A stretch of 64,000 nt of DNA from Nitrospirales bacterium (GTDB lineage: Bacteria > Nitrospirota > Nitrospiria > Nitrospirales > UBA8639): NCBI GenBank assembly GCA_029261355.1, contig JAJDBM010000071.1:1-64000 (forward strand), in the 5' to 3' direction. Of the stretch, positions 17,956 to 27,174 are shown piece after piece (positions within the stretch are counted from its first letter, which is position 1; every line of letters begins with the position of its first letter). A program made the translations under genes and the position numbers. Below the pieces are notes generated by a model that had not been told where the DNA came from, searched no databases, and worked only from the letters and a program-made list of their open reading frames with translations.

Positions 17956-18822
17956 TTAAGCTGTTTTATTCTTCCACTGTTTCCAACCGAGTAGCCCAAG
18001 AAGACCACTTCCCAGTAAGATCATCGTTGATGGTTCGGGTACCGGCTCGGCAACGAAATCAATATGGTAGGTGCCCGAAGTTGGTAGCGGCGAATAGCCT
18101 GGGTCATTCCCCAGGTCCAATAAACGAAATGAAGCAGAATAAGACGTGGGAGGTGCACCTGCATCAACAGCAAAGGTTGGCATAAAATCGAAGGTATTTC
18201 CATCCCCAAGGATATAGGGTTGACTGGGATTAGCAAAAATATTTTGCCCGACTTCATCATAGATACTCAATCCGGGAGTGACTTCAACTAACTCCAGTGC
18301 GATCATCGCTTCATCGAGGGTCGATGTATACCCTCCACCAGAGCTATTGAACAGAAATGATTCTACTGAGCCATCGGCAAAGCCATTCAGCGCTTGAATG
18401 GACGCGATCGCCTGATTGCTATATTCCAACCCTGGGATATGTTGACTGATAAGCTGACCGGCATAGCTTCCGGTTCCTGGTCGGAGGGGAAGAGGGGGCT
18501 GCCCGGTAAAGGTTTCGGGAAGGCGGTTATTGCTGTTCGTCATCTCCACGATGGGTGCAGTCACCGGCCCAGAATAACTATGCGCTCCTATTGGATGAAA
18601 GTGACTACGTGCGAGATCTTCATTAGGGTGCGCCAAAAGAAACGTCAGGCGTCCTTGGTTTGGATTATCTAGTCCTGAATATGAACCATGTGAAAGAGAA
18701 GGGCGATTATCCACTCCCACATAGAACTCCGTAGAAATTGCTGAGGCCTGACTGACAACAAGCATGTTTGTGACCAAGAGAACGAGCATGATTGGGAACC
18801 ATTTAAAAATACAAACCTTCAT
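17956..18822 (-). CDS. PEP-CTERM secreted protein resembling the All3515 Zur-repressed family
   Basis: About 288 residues. There is an N-terminal signal peptide, with probable cleavage after SQASA near residue 29, and a C-terminal sorting signal of VPEPSTMILLGSGLLGLLGW followed by basic residues, the target of exosortase. The mature start FYVGVDNRPSLSHGSYSGL and the HFHPIGAHSYSGP motif resemble what I recall of the cyanobacterial All3515 Zur-repressed PEP-CTERM proteins. That match is from memory, not from a search. The two His around HFH may bind metal. The start follows AAGGAGG by seven bases. The location beside the zinc cluster fits a zinc-starvation product at the cell surface. Confidence 0.75.
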   Translation of the reverse strand: MKVCIFKWFPIMLVLLVTNMLVVSQASAISTEFYVGVDNRPSLSHGSYSGLDNPNQGRLTFLLAHPNEDLARSHFHPIGAHSYSGPVTAPIVEMTNSNNRLPETFTGQPPLPLRPGTGSYAGQLISQHIPGLEYSNQAIASIQALNGFADGSVESFLFNSSGGGYTSTLDEAMIALELVEVTPGLSIYDEVGQNIFANPSQPYILGDGNTFDFMPTFAVDAGAPPTSYSASFRLLDLGNDPGYSPLPTSGTYHIDFVAEPVPEPSTMILLGSGLLGLLGWKQWKNKTA

Positions 18823-19444
18823 CACGATACCTCCTTGTTATTTATAAGAGAACAGAGTGAATATTTTTCCCTCAGCGTAGGGTCACTACCGCTTCAACAT
18901 TGTTCAATAGTGTGTAAATATGAGTGTCGCCAGAACGAAGGAAAGGAGGTTGCAATTCCTAAAATCTTCGCCCTGGGACTCCCATTGGGTAAGGGTGAGA
19001 CTTACCCGGATGATCAAGCAACTAGCAATCGATTCGGAACAGGAAGAAACAATTGGCGGTAACTTAACCTATGACACAAAAACGGCAACGAGAGTTTCAT
19101 GAATGGTATCTTTGTTCTCCTGAGAGACCTGAATGTAACCACGAAACAGCTTTTTCTACTTTTTCCTCTTGTCTGAAATCAGGGACTTAGGAATATGTGA
19201 TCGACAAGCGCTATCTCTGTCTGTATTCGAGGCACGATGAGCGAGAGTAACGATCTTTCAATATTTCGTAATGAGATTTTCACGACTGGTTGTCCTGATA
19301 GGATCAGGGTGCAAATCAATGTGTGAAAGGACGGGTGCTAAAGGACTTGAGGGTGTGACATGAATGATGGGGAGATGTGGCTATGGTAGTGAATAGAAAC
19401 GCTTAGTCAACTGAGTGCGAGCTGCCAGGCGTATTTGGGAAATC
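18823..19444. other. Intergenic region upstream of the PEP-CTERM gene
   Basis: No gene is apparent. A 7-bp hairpin (GGGTAAG, seven-base loop, CTTACCC) lies at 18987-19007. One good LytTR-type half-site (ACCATTCAT on the minus strand, 19107-19099) has a poor partner 21 bases away (GCCGTTTTT, 19086-19078), in the same orientation as the pilus sites. I rate that pair as weak. Confidence 0.4.
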
Positions 19445-20173
19445 TTATTTTATTTTCTTAGTTAGGGGTATGGCTAACAACCCTTTTATCCGAGCAAGCG
19501 GAACATTCCATCCTGGTCGTAGCTCCGCAGCTTCCTGATAAAGACCACGCGCATGCTTTTCCTGGCCTCTTCGTTCTTCAAAGAGTCCTAAGTGATAGGC
19601 GATTCGCCAGCGTGGCGCCCCTAAGTTCTCAGCTATCTTCAATTGTGTCTCTGCTCCATCTAGGTCACCTGACAGGAACATAGCCGCGGCGTAGGCCTCA
19701 CGGAGTGGTGCATGATCGGGTGATAGTTCGAGGTGTTGTTTCAGAAACGTAAGCGCGAAGGGTACATTGCCCTCTTCGAGCGCAATCCTCGCTCGCAGAG
19801 CCGCAGCCTCTGGGTGGACATTCACGAGTTCAAAAATCGTATTGAGTCGTTGCAGGGCTTTAACTCGTTCGCCTCTTTCATGGGACAAAACGGCTGAGGT
19901 CATTAACGAAGGGTTATGATTCGAACAGACGAAAGCAATCCGTTCAATTTCATCCTGCAAGACCTGACACGAATTCTGTCCTTCTGCATTCAGACTACAA
20001 CCACCTGGTGCAGAACGAGCCTCAACCAACAACTCCCAGGCTTCTGCCAACTGTAAATCAGGTACAGTGCACGCCGTTTCGTATAGTTGTCGATCATAAG
20101 GAGATGTTGCGCATGCTGAGCACAACAGGATGCTCAAAAATAATCCATAAACCAAACGAATCCTCACAGTCAT
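19445..20173 (-). CDS. TPR lipoprotein at the end of the Tad locus (TadD-like)
   Basis: 242 residues with lipobox LLCSAC near residue 21, so an outer-membrane lipoprotein is likely. TPR-like helical pairs fill about residues 90-235 (ALQRLNTIFELVNVHPEAAA, NVPFALTFLKQHLELSPDHA and ARGLYQEAAELRPGW). In Tad systems TadD is a TPR lipoprotein that helps the secretin mature or localise. The gene is the last of the Tad unit, 26 bases after tadC, which fits that role. Three extra Cys in the N-terminal half are unusual. Confidence 0.8.
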   Translation of the reverse strand: MTVRIRLVYGLFLSILLCSACATSPYDRQLYETACTVPDLQLAEAWELLVEARSAPGGCSLNAEGQNSCQVLQDEIERIAFVCSNHNPSLMTSAVLSHERGERVKALQRLNTIFELVNVHPEAAALRARIALEEGNVPFALTFLKQHLELSPDHAPLREAYAAAMFLSGDLDGAETQLKIAENLGAPRWRIAYHLGLFEERRGQEKHARGLYQEAAELRPGWNVPLARIKGLLAIPLTKKIK

Positions 20174-20199
20174 TCCTTTCTTAATATATCCTCAGCATC

Positions 20200-21171
20200 T
20201 TACCGCAAACCTCCGGTAATGCCACCCACGAGGGTTACCAGTTGATACAATGACGGTCCGAGGGTCGATAGAAAAATTCCCGGGAGAAAGCAAAGAATCA
20301 GCGGGAACACCATTTTGACGGGTAGGGCATGGGCAAGCATTAACGCGTGCTCACGACGTCGATTGCGAAGATCATCGGCCTGACGTCGTAGTGTGGCCGC
20401 CACACTCGATCCAATTTGTTCACTCTGAATCAATGCCGACATTAAAAAAGTAACAGATGTCACTTCAAGCCTAGAGGCAAGGCGTCGAAATGCTTGCAAT
20501 CGGGAAAGTCCTAATTGCAACTCACGATGGTAGGTCTGAAATTCTTGCGTCAACGGGCGGGAGCGGTTGTAGGCACCTAAGATCTGATCCAGAGCGGCAT
20601 CGAAGCTGAGTCCCCCCTCCGTCAAGGTTGCCAGGAGTTCCAAGAGAAGAGGAAGGTCCTGGTCAACCTTTTCCACGCGCTGACGACGGGCCGCACGAAC
20701 GATCATCCACGGAAGAGTGGCCAGCAAAGAGAGGCAGATCCAGGGACCGGCATATGCAACGGCTGTAAAGGCCTCTCCTATTCCACCTGGTATGTTTTGC
20801 AAAGGGACGACCATCATGTCGACTATTCTGAACTTATCAATCATGTATGCGCTTCCGATTCCTAGAGCTAATGCCCCGATGGTACAGGTCACAAACAGTG
20901 TTGGCGCTGATCGTCCGCGAAACCCCGAGAGAAACAACCACCGGCGTAGCCAGGACTCCGATCGGCTCCGTCCAATCTCTAACACAGAAGCGTCTGATCG
21001 TAAGTGTTCTCGTACTCGTTCTGCACTGCGATGTCGGATGAGCCAGGAGAGAAAGAAGAATGAAAGGACAAACACTCCAATCAAGAGGCCAATCCAATGC
21101 GTCGACCACAAGGCAATCAGTATTGCTACGACGAGGACTAACCCACTTTTCCAGAAACGGTCCATATTCAT
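20200..21171 (-). CDS. tadC: Tad pilus inner-membrane platform protein TadC
   Basis: About 323 residues with the GspF/TadC architecture. Two N-terminal membrane helices lead to a cytoplasmic helical domain (LPLLLELLATLTEGGLSFDA and VTFLMSALIQSEQIGSSVAA) and a C-terminal helix pair (MVFPLILCFLPGIFLSTLGP). TadB and TadC form the inner-membrane platform on which Flp pilin is assembled. The frame opens at TTG 21180, overlapping the tadB stop; ATG 21171 is chosen here. Order and overlap with tadB show one operon. Confidence 0.9.
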   Translation of the reverse strand: MNMDRFWKSGLVLVVAILIALWSTHWIGLLIGVFVLSFFFLSWLIRHRSAERVREHLRSDASVLEIGRSRSESWLRRWLFLSGFRGRSAPTLFVTCTIGALALGIGSAYMIDKFRIVDMMVVPLQNIPGGIGEAFTAVAYAGPWICLSLLATLPWMIVRAARRQRVEKVDQDLPLLLELLATLTEGGLSFDAALDQILGAYNRSRPLTQEFQTYHRELQLGLSRLQAFRRLASRLEVTSVTFLMSALIQSEQIGSSVAATLRRQADDLRNRRREHALMLAHALPVKMVFPLILCFLPGIFLSTLGPSLYQLVTLVGGITGGLR

Positions 21172-21176
21172 GTGTG

Positions 21177-22040
21177 TCAAAATTTGACTTGGCTCATGCG
21201 ATTAATCCAGAGAATGCCGATTGCTTGTAATGCAATCGCTGCTCCTGCCAATGTCGTCCCAAACTCACTAGCAAAAAAACTTTCGATCGGATGTGGATTG
21301 GCTCTCCACAGAATAATGGCCAACACATAAGAAATGGCCAGCACCCCGATGACCGAGACTTTGGCTTCCACACTTTGTGTCTGAACGCGTCGAGACAACT
21401 CGATTCGATCGCGAATGGTCCGGCCCACCCCTGCGAGCGTTGGGGCCAGACTCCCTCCTGTCCACCATTGTGCTGACAGCGTCAGTGAGAAGAGATGAAA
21501 CGTTTCCAACGGCACCAGTTCACCCAGCTCGCGCACGGCTGAGGCAGGGTTTTCTCCCAACCTGATCTTTCTAACCAATCCGCCCAGGTATCGCCGGAGT
21601 GGCTGTTTGGATTCCTTCCGCGCCGTATCCAATGCTTTCGAAAGGGACAAGCCTGCATGTAAAGCGCCAACCATCAGGTCAATGGCTTCTGCCAACTGTA
21701 TTTCAATCCGTCTGAGTCGTTTTTCGGCGACGATGGCTTCCAAGAGATACCCCAATATTCCAACCATCAAGCCCGAGCCGGCGACAAAGGGGAGGGCCAG
21801 TCCGAGTCCATACCACAGGCCCCCTCCTGTTAACGCACCCAGCGCTGCAGGAACGAGGCGATATCGGGGGGGATAGGTTCGACCTTTCAATTTATCCGGA
21901 CTTGAACGATCCTGGGTAGACTCATCCTGCATGACTCGGGCATGAGCGGCCGATCGAAGAGCCAAACGCCTCGACCACCACAGAACCAAAACCACACACG
22001 CAATGCCTATCCCGAGAATGAAGACTCCTCGAATATCCAT
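21177..22040 (-). CDS. tadB: Tad pilus inner-membrane platform protein TadB
   Basis: About 287 residues. Membrane helices lie near residues 5-20, 65-110 and 230-285. The T2SSF-type domain is marked by EAIDLMVGALHAGLSLSKAL and a Gly/Ala-rich C-terminus. ATG at 22040, with AGAGGACG eight bases upstream, is preferred to a longer frame reaching 22136 inside tadA. The start lies within a few bases of the tadA stop at 22042, so the genes are coupled. Its role is platform assembly together with TadC. Confidence 0.9.
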   Translation of the reverse strand: MDIRGVFILGIGIACVVLVLWWSRRLALRSAAHARVMQDESTQDRSSPDKLKGRTYPPRYRLVPAALGALTGGGLWYGLGLALPFVAGSGLMVGILGYLLEAIVAEKRLRRIEIQLAEAIDLMVGALHAGLSLSKALDTARKESKQPLRRYLGGLVRKIRLGENPASAVRELGELVPLETFHLFSLTLSAQWWTGGSLAPTLAGVGRTIRDRIELSRRVQTQSVEAKVSVIGVLAISYVLAIILWRANPHPIESFFASEFGTTLAGAAIALQAIGILWINRMSQVKF

Positions 22041-22041
22041 G

Positions 22042-23481
22042 TCACGTCCTCTGGTCGGTGAAGAGTGACAACGGAACTTCAAGATTCTGCTGCCGCAAAT
22101 CTTCGACCACCCGGGGAACAATGCCGGTTGAAACAAACTCGCCGAGTATCCGTCGCTTTTGTACGCCTCGTCGTCGAAACTGAAAGATGTCTTGCAGCAG
22201 CGGCGTCGTGCCTTCCAATCCGGTTATTTCTGCTATCGACTCAATTCGACGAACACCGTCTTCATATCTACGAATCTGAATCAGTATATTGAGAGCCGAG
22301 ACCATTTGTTCGCGGATGGCACGCGACGGCAATTCAGTTCCGGCATAGAGCACCATCGTTTCCAGGCGGGATAAGGCGTCCCGAGGAGAGTTGGCATGGA
22401 TCGTACCCATGCTGCCCTCGTGACCGGTATTCATGGCTTGCAGCATATCTAAGGCTTCAGGCCCCCGAACCTCCCCGACAATGATCCGATCCGGACGCAT
22501 TCGTAATGAGTTTACGACTAATTCCCTCGCTGTGATCCGGCCTTTCCCCTCGATATTGGATTGACGGGTTTCCATACGGACGATGTGCTCCTGGTCCAAC
22601 TGTAATTCGGCCGTGTCTTCGATCGTGATAATTCGTTCGTGAAAGGGAATCGCCTCGGACAGTGCGCCCAACAATGTTGATTTTCCGGCTCCAGTCCCAC
22701 CTGAAATCAGCAGGTTTCGTTTGCCTTGAACGATCAGATCTAAAAAAGTCGCCATGTCCGGTGACAACATGCCCAGACCCAGCAGATCCTTTCGCCTGAG
22801 CCGGCGAACCCCAAACCGCCGAATAGAAATCGTCGGGCCATCAATCGTGGCCGGGGGTAAGGTGGCGTTGACCCGTGTGCCATCGGATAGTCTCAGATCC
22901 ACCATAGGCGAAGACGTATCAATGTGCCGTCCCATTTGAGCCGCGATTCGTTCTATCACGCGAATGACATGATCGTTATCCAGAAATTGTACGTCCGTTT
23001 TTTCTAAGCGCCCGAATCGCTCCACATAGACGGACTGGTGGCCATTGACGAGAATGTCCGAGACCGCGGGGTCGGCTAAGAGGGAGGCCAATGGTCCCAG
23101 CCCGATCGCCTCTTCGGTTAATTCTTGGGCCAGCCGGTTTCGTTCTGCTTGATTGAGGGGGATGTGTTCCGCTTCGAGAATTCTCGTCGTAAACTCTTGG
23201 ACGATGGCGGAAATATCGTCTTGATCACGTCCACCGGCCAACTGCTCACCGATTTCATTCAACAAACGTTCTTGAAGTGCATTCTTGATCGAGAGATAAT
23301 CCGTATGTTTGACTTTGACCAGGGGATCGTCCACGACGGCATCATCGGACACGACATTCAGCGCCGGACGTTTCAGCGTGGCCTTGAGTCGCGATGCTGT
23401 ATCCTGACTCAAGGACTTGCGAAAAGGAGCCCTGGCCTCAGGTTCAGAAGAAGTTATATTAAAAGCGTCAGGGTCTGTCAT
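22042..23481 (-). CDS. tadA: Tad pilus assembly ATPase TadA/CpaF
   Basis: 479 residues. A variable N-terminal region of about 150 residues precedes the secretion ATPase core. Walker A is [15 protein letters not shown], the Asp box and Walker B region is [19 protein letters not shown], and the His box is [15 protein letters not shown]. This CpaF/TadA type powers Flp pilus extension and, in Caulobacter, also retraction. It lies between cpaE/tadZ and tadB, the usual order. All key nucleotide-binding residues appear intact. Confidence 0.95.
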   Translation of the reverse strand: MTDPDAFNITSSEPEARAPFRKSLSQDTASRLKATLKRPALNVVSDDAVVDDPLVKVKHTDYLSIKNALQERLLNEIGEQLAGGRDQDDISAIVQEFTTRILEAEHIPLNQAERNRLAQELTEEAIGLGPLASLLADPAVSDILVNGHQSVYVERFGRLEKTDVQFLDNDHVIRVIERIAAQMGRHIDTSSPMVDLRLSDGTRVNATLPPATIDGPTISIRRFGVRRLRRKDLLGLGMLSPDMATFLDLIVQGKRNLLISGGTGAGKSTLLGALSEAIPFHERIITIEDTAELQLDQEHIVRMETRQSNIEGKGRITARELVVNSLRMRPDRIIVGEVRGPEALDMLQAMNTGHEGSMGTIHANSPRDALSRLETMVLYAGTELPSRAIREQMVSALNILIQIRRYEDGVRRIESIAEITGLEGTTPLLQDIFQFRRRGVQKRRILGEFVSTGIVPRVVEDLRQQNLEVPLSLFTDQRT

Positions 23482-23515
23482 GGAAGAGCATTCGTGAAGA
23501 TGATGGATAACGCGT

Positions 23516-24718
23516 CTAGTTTGTCAATGGATCACGCTCCGCATTGCGGGCGACTGGGAGTAACTGCTCGATTTCGTACACCAACCCATGGGCACTTCGC
23601 CCGAACCCAAAATGGCGATTGGCATGAAGGATATACGGTTCGCCGAGGTTAGCAGCGGTCAATAATTTTTTTTGATACGGAAAGGCATGATCAAACTCCC
23701 GTACGAGTCGTTCCTCAATCTCCCCTTGTGTCAAATTAGCCACAAAGTCACGGTAATTCTGATTGAGCACCAGACGTTGACGTTCAAGTGGGCAACCAAG
23801 CCCTTCTAGAATGGGAAGTAGTTTGGCTGTGCCAATAACATTAGGGGCCGTTCCTTGCATGATGATATAGGTGAGCTTCGACAAATCCAGAACGGCCATC
23901 ACGACACTGTCCAACATCGGAAAGGTATCCACGACCACGTATTTAAATGTCCGGCGAGCCAGGTTTAACACACGATAGATGGCTTCGTCGTCAACCTCTG
24001 AGGCTTCTGCGGCGTTGTTGGGGGCGGCCAAGAGGGAGAGGCCACAGTCGTGCGTGACGGTTAATTCCCGAAGCAATGTTTCATCAAGACGGTCCTTTTC
24101 ACGGATCGCATCAACAATCGTGGTTTGAGGAGTGAGGTTTAACATCACAGCACACACCCCGAGTTGTAAGGACCCATCGACCAGTAGTACTTGGCCTGGA
24201 TGACGTGACGCCAAAAGACAGGCGATATTGGTGCTAATCGTCGACTTCCCTACTCCACCTTTGTTGCTGGTAAACGAGATAATGTGTCCGAGCGACGGGA
24301 GAGTGGCTTGATGTTTGCTATCCAGACAGAGTCGATCAAAGACTTGTCGCATCTCTGTGCTGGAGAGAGGATGTCGAAGGAAGTCCTGAACGTGTGAGCG
24401 GACTCCTTGAAGAAGAAACGCACTTTCGGATTGATCGGCTTCAAATTGATCGGGATGATACAAGCCTGCAATAGCGGTCTGTGGCAATACCTGTACGACA
24501 TTAGCTGTAAACTCACGCAGGTCGGCAAGATCCCCGTTGAGCTCAACAAAAATGACGTTAGGCCGACGATTCCTAGCTAACTCCTCGGCATGCCGAAAAC
24601 TTTGGGCATATACTGTCTGAAACCGATACTGACTCACACCTTGCAACGCGGATTCAAATTCCTGCTTGAGTTCCGGGCTTTTTCCGACTACGAGTATATG
24701 CAAGGCCGTTTCCATCAT
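23516..24718 (-). CDS. cpaE: Tad pilus localisation ATPase TadZ/CpaE
   Basis: 400 residues. The N-terminal 120 residues form an atypical receiver-like domain (ILVVGKSPELKQEFESALQG). A MinD/ParA-type ATPase follows with the deviant Walker A FTSNKGGVGKSTISTNIACL and LLVDGSLQLGVCAVML. TadZ/CpaE marks the cell site where the Tad machine assembles. It lies 12 bases downstream of the tadG-like gene and 34 upstream of tadA. The signature lysine at the start of the P-loop (KGGVGKS) is present. Confidence 0.92.
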   Translation of the reverse strand: MMETALHILVVGKSPELKQEFESALQGVSQYRFQTVYAQSFRHAEELARNRRPNVIFVELNGDLADLREFTANVVQVLPQTAIAGLYHPDQFEADQSESAFLLQGVRSHVQDFLRHPLSSTEMRQVFDRLCLDSKHQATLPSLGHIISFTSNKGGVGKSTISTNIACLLASRHPGQVLLVDGSLQLGVCAVMLNLTPQTTIVDAIREKDRLDETLLRELTVTHDCGLSLLAAPNNAAEASEVDDEAIYRVLNLARRTFKYVVVDTFPMLDSVVMAVLDLSKLTYIIMQGTAPNVIGTAKLLPILEGLGCPLERQRLVLNQNYRDFVANLTQGEIEERLVREFDHAFPYQKKLLTAANLGEPYILHANRHFGFGRSAHGLVYEIEQLLPVARNAERDPLTN

Positions 24719-24729
24719 CCGTGCTCCCT

Positions 24730-25962
24730 TTATCGCACTAATACCGGGGCCAACAGGGCTCCCTCATCCTGGAGGGCCCGATTCGCTTCGAACAGCGCGG
24801 TCATTTCTTCCGATTGAAGATCGACTGGAAACGTAGGCTGTATGGTACTCGTTGCGTTTTCTACGGCAACCTGGCTCGATCGTTTCATGATTTGCACTGA
24901 GCCAGGAGTCGTTCCGGTCATTTCGATTCTCGCAAAGCCCACAATGCGTTCCGTACCGAACACCTCCTGATACAAAGGCGTGTAGCCGTCAATCGCAACA
25001 GAGCCTGCTAGTGGAGGATTGACTTGTACTGGCTGGCCAATACTCAGGACTTGAGTCACAAATTGACCGACGACCGTCCCTCCAATCGTGATTGCTCCGG
25101 ATCCATCCACATTACCCGAGACTGGAATCTCCTCCGATAGTGCGTCTCTCCACGCCATGCGATCCAGCGCGAACGAGGTCACCCCAAGACGAGGTGGTTC
25201 GAGCAAGGGGTCCGGCAAGCCGACTCCACGAGCAGGTCGAGCATCAGCAATGGCCGTGGCCCTCACGGTTATTCCCGTGAGGCGTACTCCTGGTGGGTCC
25301 GATTGGGGTTGAATGAGTGACCCGAGACCAAACAGTAATGGCAAGGTTGGCCCAGCTGAACTGACACCGGGAATACGGTCCAGGCTTTCAGTGTCCTGGA
25401 ATGGTTCCGGTTTGACGGAACGTCGTAGTCGAACAAGAAATGCATTGGCTGTTGGGATGGTGCTCGCGTCTGCCGAAACAAAGTCTTTCCGAGTATAGTC
25501 TGAACATTCAATTCCTGGCTTCTCGTTCTGACACCCAGGGTCGGGGTTCCCATATGTGCCGCTCACTAAGTCTCCATGCCTGAGATTGTCTTCTTCATTC
25601 CATTGTAGAGTAGGCTTGTACACGGGGCTGACGGGTACGGAAAGAGTTTGCATTGCGTTCAGGTCAGTCTGCCCTCCAGTCAGCCTCACATCTGGCCCTG
25701 CACCAAACTGCAATACATCACTGGATACGTCGAAATCATCATCATATATCCAGGACGCCAGTTGGCTGACGGCGACTCGCCGATTCAGATCGCTCACAGC
25801 AGGATCTTCAGGCACGACGTCACGCAGCCGCACCCCTTCAAGCGCTCCAGCATCGACCACCGACTGCATTTGCACTCTGGTGAGGTTGATATATCCCCAA
25901 TCAATGACTAACGAGGCCATTCCCAAAATTCCCCATACTAATAAGACAAAAAGCATCCACAT
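24730..25962 (-). CDS. TadG-like pseudopilin-type protein with a von Willebrand-less C-terminal domain
   Basis: 410 residues. The N-terminal helix MLFVLLVWGILGMASLVIDW leads into YINLTRVQMQSVVDAGALEG, the hallmark of TadG/DUF2134-like Tad proteins. A long extracytoplasmic part with repeated Pro and Gly follows. No von Willebrand MIDAS motif (DxSxS) is seen, unlike full-length TadG. The usual N-terminal processing region is very short, and the start at ATG 25962 is set by an in-frame TAA only a dozen codons upstream. It is likely an envelope-spanning minor component of the pilus. Confidence 0.8.
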   Translation of the reverse strand: MWMLFVLLVWGILGMASLVIDWGYINLTRVQMQSVVDAGALEGVRLRDVVPEDPAVSDLNRRVAVSQLASWIYDDDFDVSSDVLQFGAGPDVRLTGGQTDLNAMQTLSVPVSPVYKPTLQWNEEDNLRHGDLVSGTYGNPDPGCQNEKPGIECSDYTRKDFVSADASTIPTANAFLVRLRRSVKPEPFQDTESLDRIPGVSSAGPTLPLLFGLGSLIQPQSDPPGVRLTGITVRATAIADARPARGVGLPDPLLEPPRLGVTSFALDRMAWRDALSEEIPVSGNVDGSGAITIGGTVVGQFVTQVLSIGQPVQVNPPLAGSVAIDGYTPLYQEVFGTERIVGFARIEMTGTTPGSVQIMKRSSQVAVENATSTIQPTFPVDLQSEEMTALFEANRALQDEGALLAPVLVR

Positions 25963-26154
25963 TACATAAGTGTGAGTCGGTGTATTGTTGTAGGTTTAAC
26001 CCGTTCTATAGCCGATTCAATTCACTTTTGTACGCTTGGAGCGTTGACACTGCGTAGAAAATCCATAAGGCTCAACCGGTACTTATTTGGGTTTGCTATA
26101 GTACATGACAGACTTGCGTCTACCGCACACGCTTCCTACCTTGACGAGAGTCGA

Positions 26155-27174
26155 TTATTGTGGTGCAACCGGCACCGCAATCAATTCTCGTTCACCCGAG
26201 CCGTTGACTGTCTCGACAAAAGTCAGTGATGGACTTTGACCATGTCGCTTCTTGGTTTCTGACTGTGCCTCCTGGCCCAAAGCCATGGAAGCCCCGAATG
26301 GGCTCCATGGTTGCGATTCAGGGGTTTGACTATCCGTTGGATCGTCCGGATGCCCTGAACGGGGAACCGTGGTGATTTGTGCTTTCAGCACCATGGCCTC
26401 AGTCAGGGAAGCCACCTCACCGGGATCGACCGCAATCACGATTTCCTGAACGGGTTTTTTCTTGACAACGAGTCCTTGGGTCAGGGTGTTCATCGAGAGA
26501 GGTATTTCTCGGGTCATGAGTGGCTGTACCAGCACACCATTTTGTACCAGCACGCGTACGGTCGCTTGTTTTTCCCAATTGGTCAAATCGGCTTGGAGAG
26601 CCAATTGCTGTCCATAGGCGCCGCCAACACTCAATGGGTTTTCAGATCCCTTCAAGTCGATAGGCAAGGTCGCCAGAAGATCGAACCGATCGCCAGGGTT
26701 CAGACCGTACAGCCCATTCACCTTTCCCGCGACCACTCGCACAGCTCGCTTGCCTGGAGGAATGCCGCCTACCAAGCCTGGACGTGACCCCTTAGGGAGA
26801 AAATCAGCATCGGTAAACACATACCCAAGTGCTTTGTCACGAGCCAGCACACGACCAAGAATATCTTTCAAGTCTGTTTTCATCGATGCCGTAACCTGTT
26901 CAGAGGGAAGCCACACGACAGCTATTTGGCCTCGTTGCACATTCCAGGCATGCTCACGAGTTAATTTCGTGTAGGCTGGGATGGCTTTTGCACTCATGGG
27001 GATAGCGATGAGTCCCTCGGTGGAAGGCGGACAATCAATGCCAACCCAGCAGGGCTCTATGATTCCAGAGGCCCATAGTCCACCAGCCAATACCATAACG
27101 ATTCCCAGGAAAACTAAGGGAGAGGAGGCCAGTCGAGACCAGGTCCAACGATGCCGATAGTTTCTCGATTTCAT
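26155..27174 (-). CDS. cpaB: Tad pilus assembly protein CpaB/RcpC
   Basis: 339 residues. One N-terminal membrane anchor (residues 18-35) is followed by an SAF-type domain at about 55-125 (IPMSAKAIPAYTKLTREHAW and GIPPGKRAVRVVAGKVNGL). The RcpC/CpaB region (LNPGDRFDLLATLPID) and a disordered C-terminus come next. CpaB-like proteins are periplasmic and help stabilise or gate the Tad secretin. Its start overlaps the tadE stop by four bases. Unusually, a 190-base gap separates it from the next gene. Confidence 0.88.
   Translation of the reverse strand: MKSRNYRHRWTWSRLASSPLVFLGIVMVLAGGLWASGIIEPCWVGIDCPPSTEGLIAIPMSAKAIPAYTKLTREHAWNVQRGQIAVVWLPSEQVTASMKTDLKDILGRVLARDKALGYVFTDADFLPKGSRPGLVGGIPPGKRAVRVVAGKVNGLYGLNPGDRFDLLATLPIDLKGSENPLSVGGAYGQQLALQADLTNWEKQATVRVLVQNGVLVQPLMTREIPLSMNTLTQGLVVKKKPVQEIVIAVDPGEVASLTEAMVLKAQITTVPRSGHPDDPTDSQTPESQPWSPFGASMALGQEAQSETKKRHGQSPSLTFVETVNGSGERELIAVPVAPQ

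Noticed and set aside
18987-19007. Hairpin considered as part of a riboswitch
   Set aside because: A simple 7-bp stem without any conserved aptamer sequence that I know (cobalamin, c-di-GMP, TPP, preQ1).
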